From the NCBI RefSeq assembly GCF_030719215.1, contig NZ_CP120983.1, forward strand, positions 2,728,001 to 2,792,000: a stretch of 64,000 bases of DNA. Direction: 5' to 3'. Position numbers and translations under genes: made by a program. The stretch comes from Streptomyces sp. Alt3. GTDB lineage: Bacteria; Actinomycetota; Actinomycetes; Streptomycetales; Streptomycetaceae. Under the pieces are notes generated by a model. That model was not told the origin of the DNA and did no database searches. It saw only the letters and a list, made by a program, of their open reading frames with translations. Position 1 is the first letter of the stretch. Each line of letters starts with the position of its first letter. This document shows positions 17,358 through 26,081 of this stretch, piece by piece.

Positions 17358-18467
17358 TCAGTCGCCCGCGCGGCCCTCCGCTATCGCCTCCGCGACCTCC
17401 TCGACCCGCGCCTGTTCCTCGGCGGCGAAGCGGTCCCGGTCCAACTGCTCGGCGATCTCCTCGTCCTGGGCCATCAGCAGGTCCAGGTTCGAGTCGCCCA
17501 TCTCGAACACGCCCATGTCGACGTAGGCCTTCTGGAGCCGTTCGCCCCAGAGGCCGATGTCCTTGACGCAGGGGACTATGCGGCTGAACAGCAGTTTGCG
17601 GAAGAGCTGGAGGTACTCCGAGTGCTCGGAGAGCTCCTTGGCCTCCTGTTTGCCGATGCCGAAGTTCTCCAGCACCTCCACGCCGCTCAGACGGTCGCGC
17701 ATCAGGTAGCAGCCCTCGATGACGAACTCCTCGCGCTCCCGGCGTTCGGCGTCGCTCAGCTGCTTGTAGTAGTCGCGCAGCGCCATCCGTCCGAAGGCCA
17801 CGTGCCGCGCCTCGTCCTGCATGACGTAGGCGAGGATCTGCTTGGGCAGCGGCTTGGTCGTGGTGTCGCGGATCATGCCGAACGCGGCGAGTGCCAGCCC
17901 TTCGATGAGGACCTGCATGCCGAGGTAGGGCATGTCCCAGCGGGAGTCGCGCAGGGTGTCGCCGAGCAGCCCCTGGAGGTTGTCGTTGATCGGGTAGAGC
18001 ATCCCGACCTTCTCGTGCAGGAAGCGGGCGTAGATCTCCGCGTGCCGCGCCTCGTCCATCGTCTGGGTCGCGGAGTAGAACTTCGCGTCCAGGTCGGGGA
18101 CGGACTCCACGATCCGGGCGGCGCAGACCATGGCGCCCTGCTCACCGTGCAGGAACTGGCTGAACTGCCAGGAGGTGTAGTGCTTGCGCAGTTCGCCGCG
18201 GTCCCGCTCGGTCATCTTGGCCCAGTGCGGGGTGCCGTGGAGCGTGAGGGCCTCGTCCGGGGTGCCCAGGGGGTCGGCGGGGTCGACCTCCAGGCTCCAG
18301 TCGATGCGCTTGTTGCCGTCCCACTGCTTGTCCTTGCCCTTCTGGTAGAGGGCGAGGAGACGCTCGCGGCCGTCGTCGTAGTCCCAGCTGAACCGGGCCG
18401 CCCCCGTGGCGGGTACCTGCCACGTCGGGTCCGGTGGCGCGGTGGTGTAGAGGTCGTGTGTCGACAC
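17358..18467 (-). CDS. ferritin-like diiron protein (R2/oxygenase-like)
   Basis: 369 residues, mostly helical. Two ExxRH metal-binding motifs are visible, TMDEARHAEIYARFLHEK and QDEARHVAFGRMAL. A further Glu in HGEQGAMVC and one in LIEGLAL suit a four-helix-bundle diiron centre. An oxygenase, oxidase or desaturase-type reaction is likely, but the substrate is unknown. GTG 18465-18467 follows AAGGAG. It is divergent from a second diiron-type gene (18657), with 189 bp between the starts containing a strong operator-like repeat. Confidence 0.85.
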   Translation of the reverse strand: MSTHDLYTTAPPDPTWQVPATGAARFSWDYDDGRERLLALYQKGKDKQWDGNKRIDWSLEVDPADPLGTPDEALTLHGTPHWAKMTERDRGELRKHYTSWQFSQFLHGEQGAMVCAARIVESVPDLDAKFYSATQTMDEARHAEIYARFLHEKVGMLYPINDNLQGLLGDTLRDSRWDMPYLGMQVLIEGLALAAFGMIRDTTTKPLPKQILAYVMQDEARHVAFGRMALRDYYKQLSDAERREREEFVIEGCYLMRDRLSGVEVLENFGIGKQEAKELSEHSEYLQLFRKLLFSRIVPCVKDIGLWGERLQKAYVDMGVFEMGDSNLDLLMAQDEEIAEQLDRDRFAAEEQARVEEVAEAIAEGRAGD

Positions 18468-18572
18468 GGGCAGCTCCTTCGCCTGGCGAGGATCGTGCAT
18501 TCCGTGGTGCTGACGTCAGTTGGCAGGTTCACACGTTGGTAGACGCGCGGTCAACAAGTCGCGCACAGGGGA

Positions 18573-18604
18573 TTGACTGCCTTGCTGACAGGCAGTCTCA
18601 TAAT
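18573..18604 (+). promoter_or_regulatory. promoter with embedded operator for the AurF-like gene
   Basis: TTGACT (18573-18578) and CATAAT (18599-18604) form a promoter with a long 20-bp spacer. The spacer is filled by an 8-bp-armed inverted repeat, GACTGCCT (18575-18582) and AGGCAGTC (18590-18597), 7 nt apart. A repressor there would block RNA polymerase directly. The TetR protein encoded two genes downstream (19634) is the natural candidate. A related half-site, TTGGCAGGTT at 18520-18529, lies toward the divergent gene. Confidence 0.6.
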
Positions 18605-18656
18605 CCATGACCGGAAACCTGACCGCCGGTAACCCCTGTGCGAGGTGCCTTCAGCC

Positions 18657-19592
18657 ATGACGACCGTGACCGACGAGGACATCCGGGCGCTGCGCGATGC
18701 GCTCGGCCCGCTCAAGGACCGCGAGCAGGTCGCGGCCCGCCTGCTCGAGGCCTCGGCCAAGCACTCCTTCGATCCGGACACCGAGCTGGACTGGGACTCG
18801 GGCGCCGAGGACGGCAAGTGGTTCTGGCCGCCCGAGCTGGTCTCGCTCTACGACACCCCGCTGTGGCGGAAGATGTCCGAGGAGCAGCGGATGGACCTGG
18901 CGCGCCACGAAGCGGCGTCGCTGGCCTCGCTCGGCATCTGGTTCGAGATCATCCTGATGCAACTGCTCGTCCGGCACATCTACGACAAGTCCGTGACCAG
19001 CAAGCACGTCCGCTACGCCCTCACCGAGATAGCCGACGAGTGCCGGCACTCCATGATGTTCGCCCGCATGATCGAGTGGGGCGGGGCACCCGCCTACCCG
19101 GTCCCCCGGCGCTACCACAACCTGGCGCGGGTGCTGAAGACCATCTCCACCACACCCGGATCGTTCGCCGCGACCCTGCTCGGCGAGGAGATCCTGGACT
19201 GGATGCAGCGGCTCACCTTTCCCGACGAGCGCGTCCAGTCGCTCGTGCGCGGCGTGACCCGCATCCATGTCGTCGAGGAGGCCCGGCACGTGCGCTACGC
19301 CCGCGAGGAGCTGCGCCGCCAGATGGTGACCGCGCCCCCGTGGGAGCGCCGGCTGACCCGGCTCAACTGCGGTGAGGCGGCACGTGTCTTCTCCGTCTGC
19401 TTCGTCAACCCGCAGGTCTACGAGAACGTCGGCCTGGACCGCCACGAGGCCGTCGCCCAGGTGAGGGCCAGCGGTCACCGGGCGGAGGTCATGCAGACGG
19501 GAGCCAAGCGCCTCACCGACTTCTTCGACGACATCGGTGTGCTCAACGGGGTGGGCCGCAGGCTGTGGAAGAGTTCGGGCCTGCTGGCCTGA
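18657..19592 (+). CDS. AurF-like diiron N-oxygenase family protein
   Basis: 311 residues resembling the p-aminobenzoate N-oxygenase (AurF) / YbgL-type diiron family. Metal ligands appear in EIADECRHSMMFARMIEW and IHVVEEARHVRYAREEL, with an upstream Glu in ARHEAASLASLGIWFE. AurF-type enzymes oxidise amines to nitro groups, but most family members have unknown substrates. ATG 18657 is preferred over GTG 18645, which overlaps the only possible ribosome site (GAGG). It is followed by a TetR gene 41 bp later in the same direction. Confidence 0.82.
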   Translation: MTTVTDEDIRALRDALGPLKDREQVAARLLEASAKHSFDPDTELDWDSGAEDGKWFWPPELVSLYDTPLWRKMSEEQRMDLARHEAASLASLGIWFEIILMQLLVRHIYDKSVTSKHVRYALTEIADECRHSMMFARMIEWGGAPAYPVPRRYHNLARVLKTISTTPGSFAATLLGEEILDWMQRLTFPDERVQSLVRGVTRIHVVEEARHVRYAREELRRQMVTAPPWERRLTRLNCGEAARVFSVCFVNPQVYENVGLDRHEAVAQVRASGHRAEVMQTGAKRLTDFFDDIGVLNGVGRRLWKSSGLLA

Positions 19593-19633
19593 GGCCGCTC
19601 CCCCTTCCCGGGGGACCGCTTAGGCTTCGGAGT

Positions 19634-20395
19634 ATGACCTCCGCACCCGCAGCACCGCCGGCCCGCGCGTACCGACGCCTGGGTGTCGAGGAACGCCGCG
19701 CCCAGCTGCTGGGCGCGGCCCTCACCCTCTTCGCCCACCGGGCGCCGGACGACGTGTCGATCGACGAGGTGGCTGCCGCCGCCGGGGTCTCCCGTCCGCT
19801 GGTCTACCGCTACTTCCCGGGCGGCAGGCAGCAGTTGTACGAGGCGGCCCTCGGTTCCGCCGCCGAGCAGCTGACGCTCTGCTTCTCGGAGCCCGCCGTC
19901 GGCCCGCCCACCGAACGGGTCAGCCGGGTCCTGGACCGCTACCTCGGGTTCGTCGACGAGCACGACGCGGGCTTCAGCGCGTTGCTGCGCGGCGGCAGCG
20001 TGGCCGAGACCTCGCGCACGTCGACGATCGTGGACGGTGTCCGCCGGTCGGCGGCGGAGCAGATCCTGCTCCACCTGGGCCGGGGCGGCGGGCCTGGCCA
20101 GGAACCCGCCGGGCCTCGCCTGCGGATGATGGTTCGCACCTGGATAGCCGCGGTGGAGGCGGCGTCCCTGATCTGGCTGGACGAGGACAAGCAGCCGCCG
20201 GCCGCCGATCTGCGGGGCTGGCTGGTCGATCACCTGATGGCCCTGCTCGCGGTCACCGCGGCCTCGGACGAGGAGACGGAAGCCGTGGTGGCGGAACTGC
20301 TGGCCCAGGAGACCGCCGACGGCCCCGCCGGCCGGCTCGCGGCGCTGATCGTCCCCGTGGCGGGGCACGCGGCGCACCTGCTGCCGCCTGAGTGA
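19634..20395 (+). CDS. TetR-family transcriptional repressor
   Basis: 253 residues. The N-terminal HTH shows RRAQLLGAALTLFAHRAPDDVSIDEVAAAAGVSRPLVYRYFPGG, with a large ligand-binding helical domain after it. ATG 19634 has no Shine-Dalgarno; TAGGCT (19621-19626) ends 7 nt upstream, so it probably has its own leaderless transcript as well as possible read-through from the AurF-like gene. The inverted repeat at 18575-18597 is a likely target. The ligand is unknown; a fatty or aromatic substrate of the diiron enzymes is a guess. Confidence 0.9.
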   Translation: MTSAPAAPPARAYRRLGVEERRAQLLGAALTLFAHRAPDDVSIDEVAAAAGVSRPLVYRYFPGGRQQLYEAALGSAAEQLTLCFSEPAVGPPTERVSRVLDRYLGFVDEHDAGFSALLRGGSVAETSRTSTIVDGVRRSAAEQILLHLGRGGGPGQEPAGPRLRMMVRTWIAAVEAASLIWLDEDKQPPAADLRGWLVDHLMALLAVTAASDEETEAVVAELLAQETADGPAGRLAALIVPVAGHAAHLLPPE

Positions 20396-20405
20396 CACTG
20401 GCCCG

Positions 20406-20681
20406 GTGAAAAGCGAGAACACGCCCTTCCGCGGCGGCCCCCTGGACGGCCGGGTGCTGCCGATCCTGCTCGGTCCGACCGGTCATCCGCCCAAGTGGTA
20501 CGAGGTCCCGGTGCCGGACGCCGACGGAGGCCCCGCCACCGTCCACGCCTACCGGCGTGCTCCCGCCGGCTATTCGAAGCGGCTGGGGCTGCAGCGCGGC
20601 TGGGTCTACGAGTACGCCCCCGGGGGACGGGAGCGCTTCACCCCCAAGTGGCCCTGGAAGAAGCCCCGCAGCGGGTCCTGA
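20406..20681 (+). CDS. small hypothetical protein
   Basis: 91 residues starting at GTG 20406 (MKSENTPFRGGPLDGRVLPIL). It is rich in Pro, Gly and Trp (WYEVPVP, RGWVYEYAPGG, PKWPWKKP) and looks like a small beta-rich domain. No known family is recognised. No ribosome site is visible; GACACT (20394-20399) ends 6 nt upstream, a leaderless pattern. It sits 10 bp after the TetR gene. Confidence 0.6.
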   Translation: MKSENTPFRGGPLDGRVLPILLGPTGHPPKWYEVPVPDADGGPATVHAYRRAPAGYSKRLGLQRGWVYEYAPGGRERFTPKWPWKKPRSGS

Positions 20682-20752
20682 GCCCCATCCGCACCCGCGC
20701 CCGTAGGATCGGCGGTCCGGTGCCGTGGGCACGGTCACGAGGGGGGTGCGCC

Positions 20753-23431
20753 ATGGAGGCGCTGCGTCAGGACGATCCACGCCGCTTCGGCCCGTACACC
20801 GCACTGGCGCGCTTGCGCGGGAGCGCGGGCGCCGTGCACTTCATCGCCCGGGGTGCGGGCCCTGACGACCTCGCCGTGGTGACGGCCGCCCGGCCCGCCC
20901 TCGCCTCCGTGCCCGCCTTCCGGCGGCGCTTCCGGTCCGAGGCGCTCACCGCCGGACGCCTGGCCGGCGGCTGGGTGCTGCCGCCGGTGGTCTCCCCCGA
21001 GGACGACGGTCCGTGGACGGCCACGGCGTACGTGCCCGCGGTGACGCTCTCCGAAGCGATCGCTCTCGCGGGTCCGCTGCCCGAGCGTGCGGTGCGGGTG
21101 CTGGGTGCGGGTCTGGCCGAGACGCTCTCCCGGGTGCACGTGTCCGGGGCCGTGCTCCAGGGGCTGGCTCCGGGGACGGTACTGCTGGCGGAGGACGGCC
21201 CACGGCTGACGGCCTTCGGGCCCCTGGGTGCCGCGGCCCACGCCGAGGCCCGCAAGGGCGGACAGTTGTCCGTGCGGCTGGGCTATCTCACCCCGGAACA
21301 GGTCGGGGGCGAGGAAGCGGGACCGGCGTCGGACCTGTTCGTCCTCGGTCTGCTGCTGGCCTACGCGGCGACGGGAACGACCCCGCTCGCCGACGGGCCC
21401 GCGGAGGAGGCGGCCGAGCGGATCGCCCACGGCTCCGCCGAACTCGGCGCCGTACCGGCCGAGTTGCGTGCACTGATCGCGAGCTGCCTGGCGAAGGACC
21501 CGGCCGGCCGGCCCACGGCGGAGTCCGTCGCCGCACAACTCGCTCCGCAGGGCGCGGCGGGCCTCGCCCAGGACGGCTGGCTGCCCGCGCCGCTGACGGC
21601 CGCCGTGGCGGACCAGGCCGCGCGGGCGCGTGCCCTGGAGCCACCTGCCGAACCGGTGGTGGACGAGGCGCCGGTGCGTCCTGTGGAGGACAGAGTGCCC
21701 CCGGGCTCGGTGTCCACGGACGCGGTGCCCCCGGAGCCCACGGACTCAATGCCATCGGAGCCTGCGGACTCGGTGCCACCGGACGTGGCGCCCCCGGACG
21801 GTGGCGTTCCCGGCGAGGGCGGCCCTCCCGGCGGTGCGGAAGCCGGCGGGGACATCGGCGAGGACAGCCGGACCACGCGATTCCTGGGTGCGCGCGCCCC
21901 TCGGTCCGACCTAGCGACGGCCCAGCTCGCCCTCCCCAGGGAGGTGACGGGTGCCGCACCCCCGCACCTCCCCGCGGCAGTCCCACCACCCGCACCAGTA
22001 CAGCCGTACGCCTACCCGGCCTCCGCCCCCGCGCCGGGCGCACCCGCGCCCCTCCCTCCGGCCCTGCCGGCCGCCGCGCCGCCCGTGCCGGAGCCGCGCA
22101 CGGGGCCGGTCACCGGCCGGCGGGCGCTGCTGACCACCGCCGCCGCCGGTGCGGCCGGGCTCGTCCTGGGCGCCACCGCCGTGGCCGTCCTCGGTTCGGA
22201 CGAGTCCGCCTCCGCCACCACGGACGAGAAGCCGGCCGCCGAGCCCCGGCCCACCCTTCCGGGGCGGGCGCCCGAGCCCCGGTGGATGTACGCCAGGCCG
22301 GCGACGGCACCGGCCCCGCTCACGGCGGGCGTCTGGCAGGACAGGCTGCTGGTGCTCACGGACACGGCCGGGGCGACCGCCGTCGACCTCCGGACCGGCC
22401 GGAAGGCCTGGGAGCGCGCCGAGGCCGCCGGGGCCCGGAGCGTGCTGACGGCCGGGGACGGCCTCTGCTTCCTGGCGGCCCCGGCCGAATTCCTCTGGCT
22501 GTCGCCGAAGGACGGGCGGATCGAGCACCGGGTGCGCTTCGTGGACCAGTTCGACGGCGTACCGGACATGAAGGTGGCTCCGGTCACCGGCCAGTCGGGG
22601 CCCGTGCTCTGGTTCACCGGTTCCCACACCGTCACCGTGAAGGCGCCGAAGCCGAAGAAGGGCAGGAAGCGCGGCAAGGACACCCAGGCCGTCAAGGCCT
22701 ACTTCTTCGCCTACGACGTCGTCCGGCGCGAGGAGGTCTGGCGCGTCGCCGTCCCCGCGGGCCGGGCACCCGGAACCCCGGCCTACCGGCTGATCGCCGT
22801 CAGGGACGCCGATCTCGTCGTGCGTCAGGACGCGGGCACGCTCACCCCGGCCGACGTCGAGGCGGGCAAGGGCAAGGCGGTCTTCCGCTGCTTCGACCGC
22901 ACCACGGGGAAGCAGCTGTGGAACCGGCAGTTCGGCACGGTCGCGCCCGGCGGCGCGGCGGCAGGTGACCAGGAGGGGCGGCTCTTCGGCGCGGTGGGCG
23001 ACGATCTGGGGGCCTTCGAGACAGGGAGCGGAAAGCCGGTCTGGACGCTGAACGGAACCGCTTCCTCCGTCTTCGGCACGCCCGTCGCCGCCGGGGCGCT
23101 GCTCCACACGACGAACCGCAACCAGGAGGTCGGGGCGGTCGAGCGGGCCACCGGAAAGGTGGTCTGGCGACGGTCCACCGAGGTTCCGATCGGCGGCGGA
23201 TCCCCCGCGCTCACGCTGAGCGGCAGCGGCAGGACACTGCTCGCCGCGGACACCTCGCAGGTGACCGCGTTCGCCGCGGCGGACGGGCGCCGGCTGTGGA
23301 AGTTCCAGGACATCGGCGCCCCGGGCCCGGACGGGGCCACGGTCAGCGCCCCCTACCGGGTGCTGGCCGCCGGGAAGACCTCCGTCGTCGTCCAGCGTGA
23401 ACGGGCATTTTACGCGTTCCCCGTCGAATGA
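20753..23431 (+). CDS. membrane-anchored pseudokinase with extracytoplasmic PQQ-type beta-propeller
   Basis: 892 residues. Residues 1-270 have a Ser/Thr-kinase fold (FGPYTALARLRG, YLTPEQVGGEEAGPASDLFVLGLLLAYAATG, CLAKDPAGRPTAESV). The catalytic elements are lost: no beta-3 Lys (LAVVTAARP), HRD replaced by LQGLAPGTVLL, DFG replaced by AFGPLG. A Pro/Asp-rich linker (about 290-450) leads to one membrane helix (about 455-480). A repeat domain with WD-like/PQQ blades follows (AVDLRTGRKAWERA, CFDRTTGKQLWNRQF, AVERATGKVVWRR, AAADGRRLWKFQD). ATG 20753 follows a G-rich site. It is likely a ligand-sensing scaffold rather than an enzyme. Confidence 0.87.
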   Translation: MEALRQDDPRRFGPYTALARLRGSAGAVHFIARGAGPDDLAVVTAARPALASVPAFRRRFRSEALTAGRLAGGWVLPPVVSPEDDGPWTATAYVPAVTLSEAIALAGPLPERAVRVLGAGLAETLSRVHVSGAVLQGLAPGTVLLAEDGPRLTAFGPLGAAAHAEARKGGQLSVRLGYLTPEQVGGEEAGPASDLFVLGLLLAYAATGTTPLADGPAEEAAERIAHGSAELGAVPAELRALIASCLAKDPAGRPTAESVAAQLAPQGAAGLAQDGWLPAPLTAAVADQAARARALEPPAEPVVDEAPVRPVEDRVPPGSVSTDAVPPEPTDSMPSEPADSVPPDVAPPDGGVPGEGGPPGGAEAGGDIGEDSRTTRFLGARAPRSDLATAQLALPREVTGAAPPHLPAAVPPPAPVQPYAYPASAPAPGAPAPLPPALPAAAPPVPEPRTGPVTGRRALLTTAAAGAAGLVLGATAVAVLGSDESASATTDEKPAAEPRPTLPGRAPEPRWMYARPATAPAPLTAGVWQDRLLVLTDTAGATAVDLRTGRKAWERAEAAGARSVLTAGDGLCFLAAPAEFLWLSPKDGRIEHRVRFVDQFDGVPDMKVAPVTGQSGPVLWFTGSHTVTVKAPKPKKGRKRGKDTQAVKAYFFAYDVVRREEVWRVAVPAGRAPGTPAYRLIAVRDADLVVRQDAGTLTPADVEAGKGKAVFRCFDRTTGKQLWNRQFGTVAPGGAAAGDQEGRLFGAVGDDLGAFETGSGKPVWTLNGTASSVFGTPVAAGALLHTTNRNQEVGAVERATGKVVWRRSTEVPIGGGSPALTLSGSGRTLLAADTSQVTAFAAADGRRLWKFQDIGAPGPDGATVSAPYRVLAAGKTSVVVQRERAFYAFPVE

Positions 23432-23544
23432 CCGCCCCGGCGTCCGCCGTTCGGGGCACGCCCCGGAGCGGCACACCGGACGGTCCTTGCATCACCCGGG
23501 CCCGAGTGACCGGATGGACGAAATCCGAGCACTTGTGGGGTAGT

Positions 23545-23556
23545 CCGATTAATCGG
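23545..23556. promoter_or_regulatory. 12-bp perfect palindrome upstream of the NlpC/P60 gene
   Basis: CCGATTAATCGG lies 29 bp before the start codon, in an AT-richer patch. It could be an operator or a binding site overlapping the promoter; no cognate regulator is nearby. Confidence 0.3.
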
Positions 23557-23584
23557 CATCACCCCTGACACCGGAGGTGATCTC

Positions 23585-24733
23585 GTGTCGGGCAGAGTCG
23601 CACGCTCCCTCTGCACGGCGGTACTGGCCGCGGCCGTCGCCGCCTCCCCCGCGGTCGCCGAACCGTCCGGACCGGAACCGGCACCCGCACCCGCGGCCGG
23701 CCCCGCTCCGCAGAGCGTGGCGGGACTGCTGAAGCAGCTGCAGACGCTCTACCGGAAGGCCGAGGAGGCGGGCGAGCTCCACAACGGCACCGAGGAGGAA
23801 CTGAAGAAGCGGGCGGCCGAGGCAGGAAAGCTGCGCGGCGAGCTGGCCGAGGCACGGGCAGCCCTGGACTCCGGCCGCCGGGACGCCGGACGGCTGGCAC
23901 GTGACCAGTACCAGGGGCGCACCGACTTCTCCATGTACCTGCGGCTGCTCCTGGCCGACGACCCGGCCCGGGCCCTGGAACAGAGCCATGTCATCGAACG
24001 CGCCCAGGCCGGCCGGTCCGCCGTGGTCGAGCGGCTGACGGGGGCGGAGAGGCACGCCGAGGTGCTGGCCGCCAAGTCCCGGGCGGCGCAGGACCGGCAG
24101 CGGGAGCTCACCGCACAGCGGAAGGAGCAGCACGACACCGTGCGGTCCCGGCTGAAGGCCATCGAGGCGATGCTGGCCTCCCTGTCCACCGGGCAGCTCG
24201 AAGCGCTGTCGGCGCTGGAGGAGAAGAACATCGGCGAGGCGCAGGACGCCCTCACCGCCTCGGGGGCGCTCAGCTCGGTCCGCACGCCGTCCGGGGAAGG
24301 CGGGAAGGCCGTCCGCTACGCCGTCGAGCAGATCGGCAAGCCCTACGTGTGGGGTGCGGAGGGGCCGGAGACGTACGACTGCTCCGGACTCACGTCACAG
24401 GCCTGGTCGGCCGCGGGCCGGGACATCCCGCGCACCTCGCAGGAGCAGTGGCGCCGGCTGCCGAAGGTGCCGTTGGGCTCGCTGCGCCCCGGCGACCTGG
24501 TGGTCTACTTCCCGAAGGCCACCCACGTCGCGCTGTACATCGGCGACGGCCTGGTGATCCAGGCGCCCAGGCCCGGAACCACGGTGAAGGTCTCGCCGCT
24601 GGCCTCGAACCCGCTGCTGGGGGCCGTACGCCCCGACCCGGACAGCGAGCCTCTGAGCGCGTACACCCTGCCGGAACTGCCCGAGGACGCCACCTCGGGG
24701 CCGGACACCGGATACGACGCCCCGCACGCGTGA
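23585..24733 (+). CDS. secreted NlpC/P60 peptidoglycan endopeptidase
   Basis: 382 residues. It has a Sec signal peptide (SLCTAVLAAAVAASPAVA) and a Pro/Ala linker. A long coiled coil (about 45-235, KRAAEAGKLRGELAEARAAL and similar) is followed by a C-terminal NlpC/P60 domain. The catalytic Cys is in YDCSGL (about 266) and the His in THVALYIG (about 314). It cleaves D-Glu-mDAP type stem-peptide bonds. The coiled coil resembles the autoinhibitory or FtsX-binding region of RipC/PcsB-like enzymes. GTG 23585 has an excellent ribosome site (GGAGGTGATC). No ydaO-type leader was seen. Confidence 0.92.
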   Translation: MSGRVARSLCTAVLAAAVAASPAVAEPSGPEPAPAPAAGPAPQSVAGLLKQLQTLYRKAEEAGELHNGTEEELKKRAAEAGKLRGELAEARAALDSGRRDAGRLARDQYQGRTDFSMYLRLLLADDPARALEQSHVIERAQAGRSAVVERLTGAERHAEVLAAKSRAAQDRQRELTAQRKEQHDTVRSRLKAIEAMLASLSTGQLEALSALEEKNIGEAQDALTASGALSSVRTPSGEGGKAVRYAVEQIGKPYVWGAEGPETYDCSGLTSQAWSAAGRDIPRTSQEQWRRLPKVPLGSLRPGDLVVYFPKATHVALYIGDGLVIQAPRPGTTVKVSPLASNPLLGAVRPDPDSEPLSAYTLPELPEDATSGPDTGYDAPHA

Positions 24734-24788
24734 AAGCCGGGCCGCCCGTCCGTCGCGTCGTGCGTGACGGATGGTGGCGGCCCGGCTT
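24734..24788. terminator. bidirectional terminator between convergent genes
   Basis: A 13-bp perfect stem, AAGCCGGGCCGCC (24734-24746) against 24776-24788, with further pairing inside the loop. It fills the space between the NlpC/P60 stop and the stop of the minus-strand flavoprotein gene. Confidence 0.75.
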
Positions 24789-24800
24789 CCTCGCCGGCTG

Positions 24801-26042
24801 TCAGCCCTGGGCGCCGGTGAGCGAGGCCAGGTAGGCGTTCGTCCTCTCCGGCTCGAAGAAGAAGTTGTCGAAGTCCGCCGGGTCGTTGAACCCGTTGGCG
24901 AACCGGTCGGCGGCCGGCTGGAGCTGGCCGGACGCGCCGATCAGGTTCAGGACGTGCTCCGGCGGCGGGCCGAGCATCGCGTTCGTCCACTTCACGACGT
25001 GCTGGGTCTTCTCCCAGTGCCGCTCGAACGTCGCCTCCATCCACTCCTCGTCGAACGGGCGGTCGCCGTGTTCGAGGATCGAGTGCAGGTAGGAGTGCGC
25101 ACACTTGGACGCGGTGTTGGAGCCCTGCCCGGTGATCGGGTCGTTGGCCACGACCACGTCGCCGACACCGAGGACCAGTCCGCCGCCGGGCAGCCGGCCG
25201 ACGGGCTTGCGCACGGTCGGGGCGTAACGGCCCGCCAGCGTGGCGTTGGCGTCGGTCAGCTCGACCTTGGTGGCGCGCGCGTACTCCCACGGGGTGAACT
25301 TCTCCATGAGTTCCAGCGTCTTGGCCAGGTGCTCCGAGGGGTCCTTGACGCCCTGGAAGGCGTCGAGGGGGCCGCCGGGGACGCCCTCCCAGAACAGGAT
25401 GTCGGCGCGGCCCGACGTCGTCAGGGTCGGCATGACGAAGAGCTCGCCGACGCCCGGGACCAGGTTGCAGCGCACCGCGTCGAACTCCGGGTGCTCCGGG
25501 CGCGGGCCCAGACCGTGGACGTAGGCGACGGCGAGAGCGCGCTGCGGGGTGTCGAACGGCGAACGGGAGGCGTCCCGGCCGAACATGGAGACGAGCTCGC
25601 CCTTGCCGGCCGAGACCATCACCAGGTCGTACGTGCGGGAGAAGTAGTCCAGGTCGGAGACCGCCGCGCCGTGGATGACGAGCTGACCGCCGCGCTGGGC
25701 GAAGGTCTCCATCCAGCCGGCCATCTTCACGCGCTGGTCGACGGACTGGGCGTAACCGTCCAGCTTGCCCACCCAGTCGATGACACGCGAGGAGTCCGGG
25801 CCCGCGACGGAGACGCCGACACCCTCGGTCCGCGGGGCCTGGGACTCCCAGAAGTTGAGCTGGAGGTCACGCTCGTGCTGGAGAGCCGTGTGGAACATGC
25901 ACTGCGTCGACATGACCCGGCCGGTCCGGATCTCGTCCGCGGTGCGGTTGGACATCAGGGTGACTTCGTACCCGTTGGACTGCAGCCCGAGGGCCAGCTG
26001 GAGACCGGACTGGCCGGCTCCGACTATGAGTATCTTCCGCAT
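24801..26042 (-). CDS. styrene-monooxygenase-like FAD-dependent oxygenase (StyA/indole monooxygenase type)
   Basis: 413 residues. The FAD-binding Rossmann start is ILIVGAGQSGLQLALGLQ, and a second FAD motif, LGVGDVVVANDPITGQGSN, lies near residue 295. Overall similarity is to StyA, the epoxidase component of two-component styrene/indole monooxygenases. No StyB-type flavin reductase is encoded nearby. It lies 39 bp after cvnD in the same direction, so it is probably the last gene of the conservon transcript, where other conservons carry a P450. The substrate is unknown. Confidence 0.85.
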   Translation of the reverse strand: MRKILIVGAGQSGLQLALGLQSNGYEVTLMSNRTADEIRTGRVMSTQCMFHTALQHERDLQLNFWESQAPRTEGVGVSVAGPDSSRVIDWVGKLDGYAQSVDQRVKMAGWMETFAQRGGQLVIHGAAVSDLDYFSRTYDLVMVSAGKGELVSMFGRDASRSPFDTPQRALAVAYVHGLGPRPEHPEFDAVRCNLVPGVGELFVMPTLTTSGRADILFWEGVPGGPLDAFQGVKDPSEHLAKTLELMEKFTPWEYARATKVELTDANATLAGRYAPTVRKPVGRLPGGGLVLGVGDVVVANDPITGQGSNTASKCAHSYLHSILEHGDRPFDEEWMEATFERHWEKTQHVVKWTNAMLGPPPEHVLNLIGASGQLQPAADRFANGFNDPADFDNFFFEPERTNAYLASLTGAQG

Positions 26043-26081
26043 CGCGGTTCTCCGTTACGTGTTCTGGAAGTGCGTCTGTCG

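Noticed and set aside
23432-23584. ydaO (c-di-AMP) riboswitch upstream of the NlpC/P60 gene
   Set aside because: Such leaders precede some Streptomyces wall hydrolases, but the region is only 153 bp and lacks the expected conserved core.
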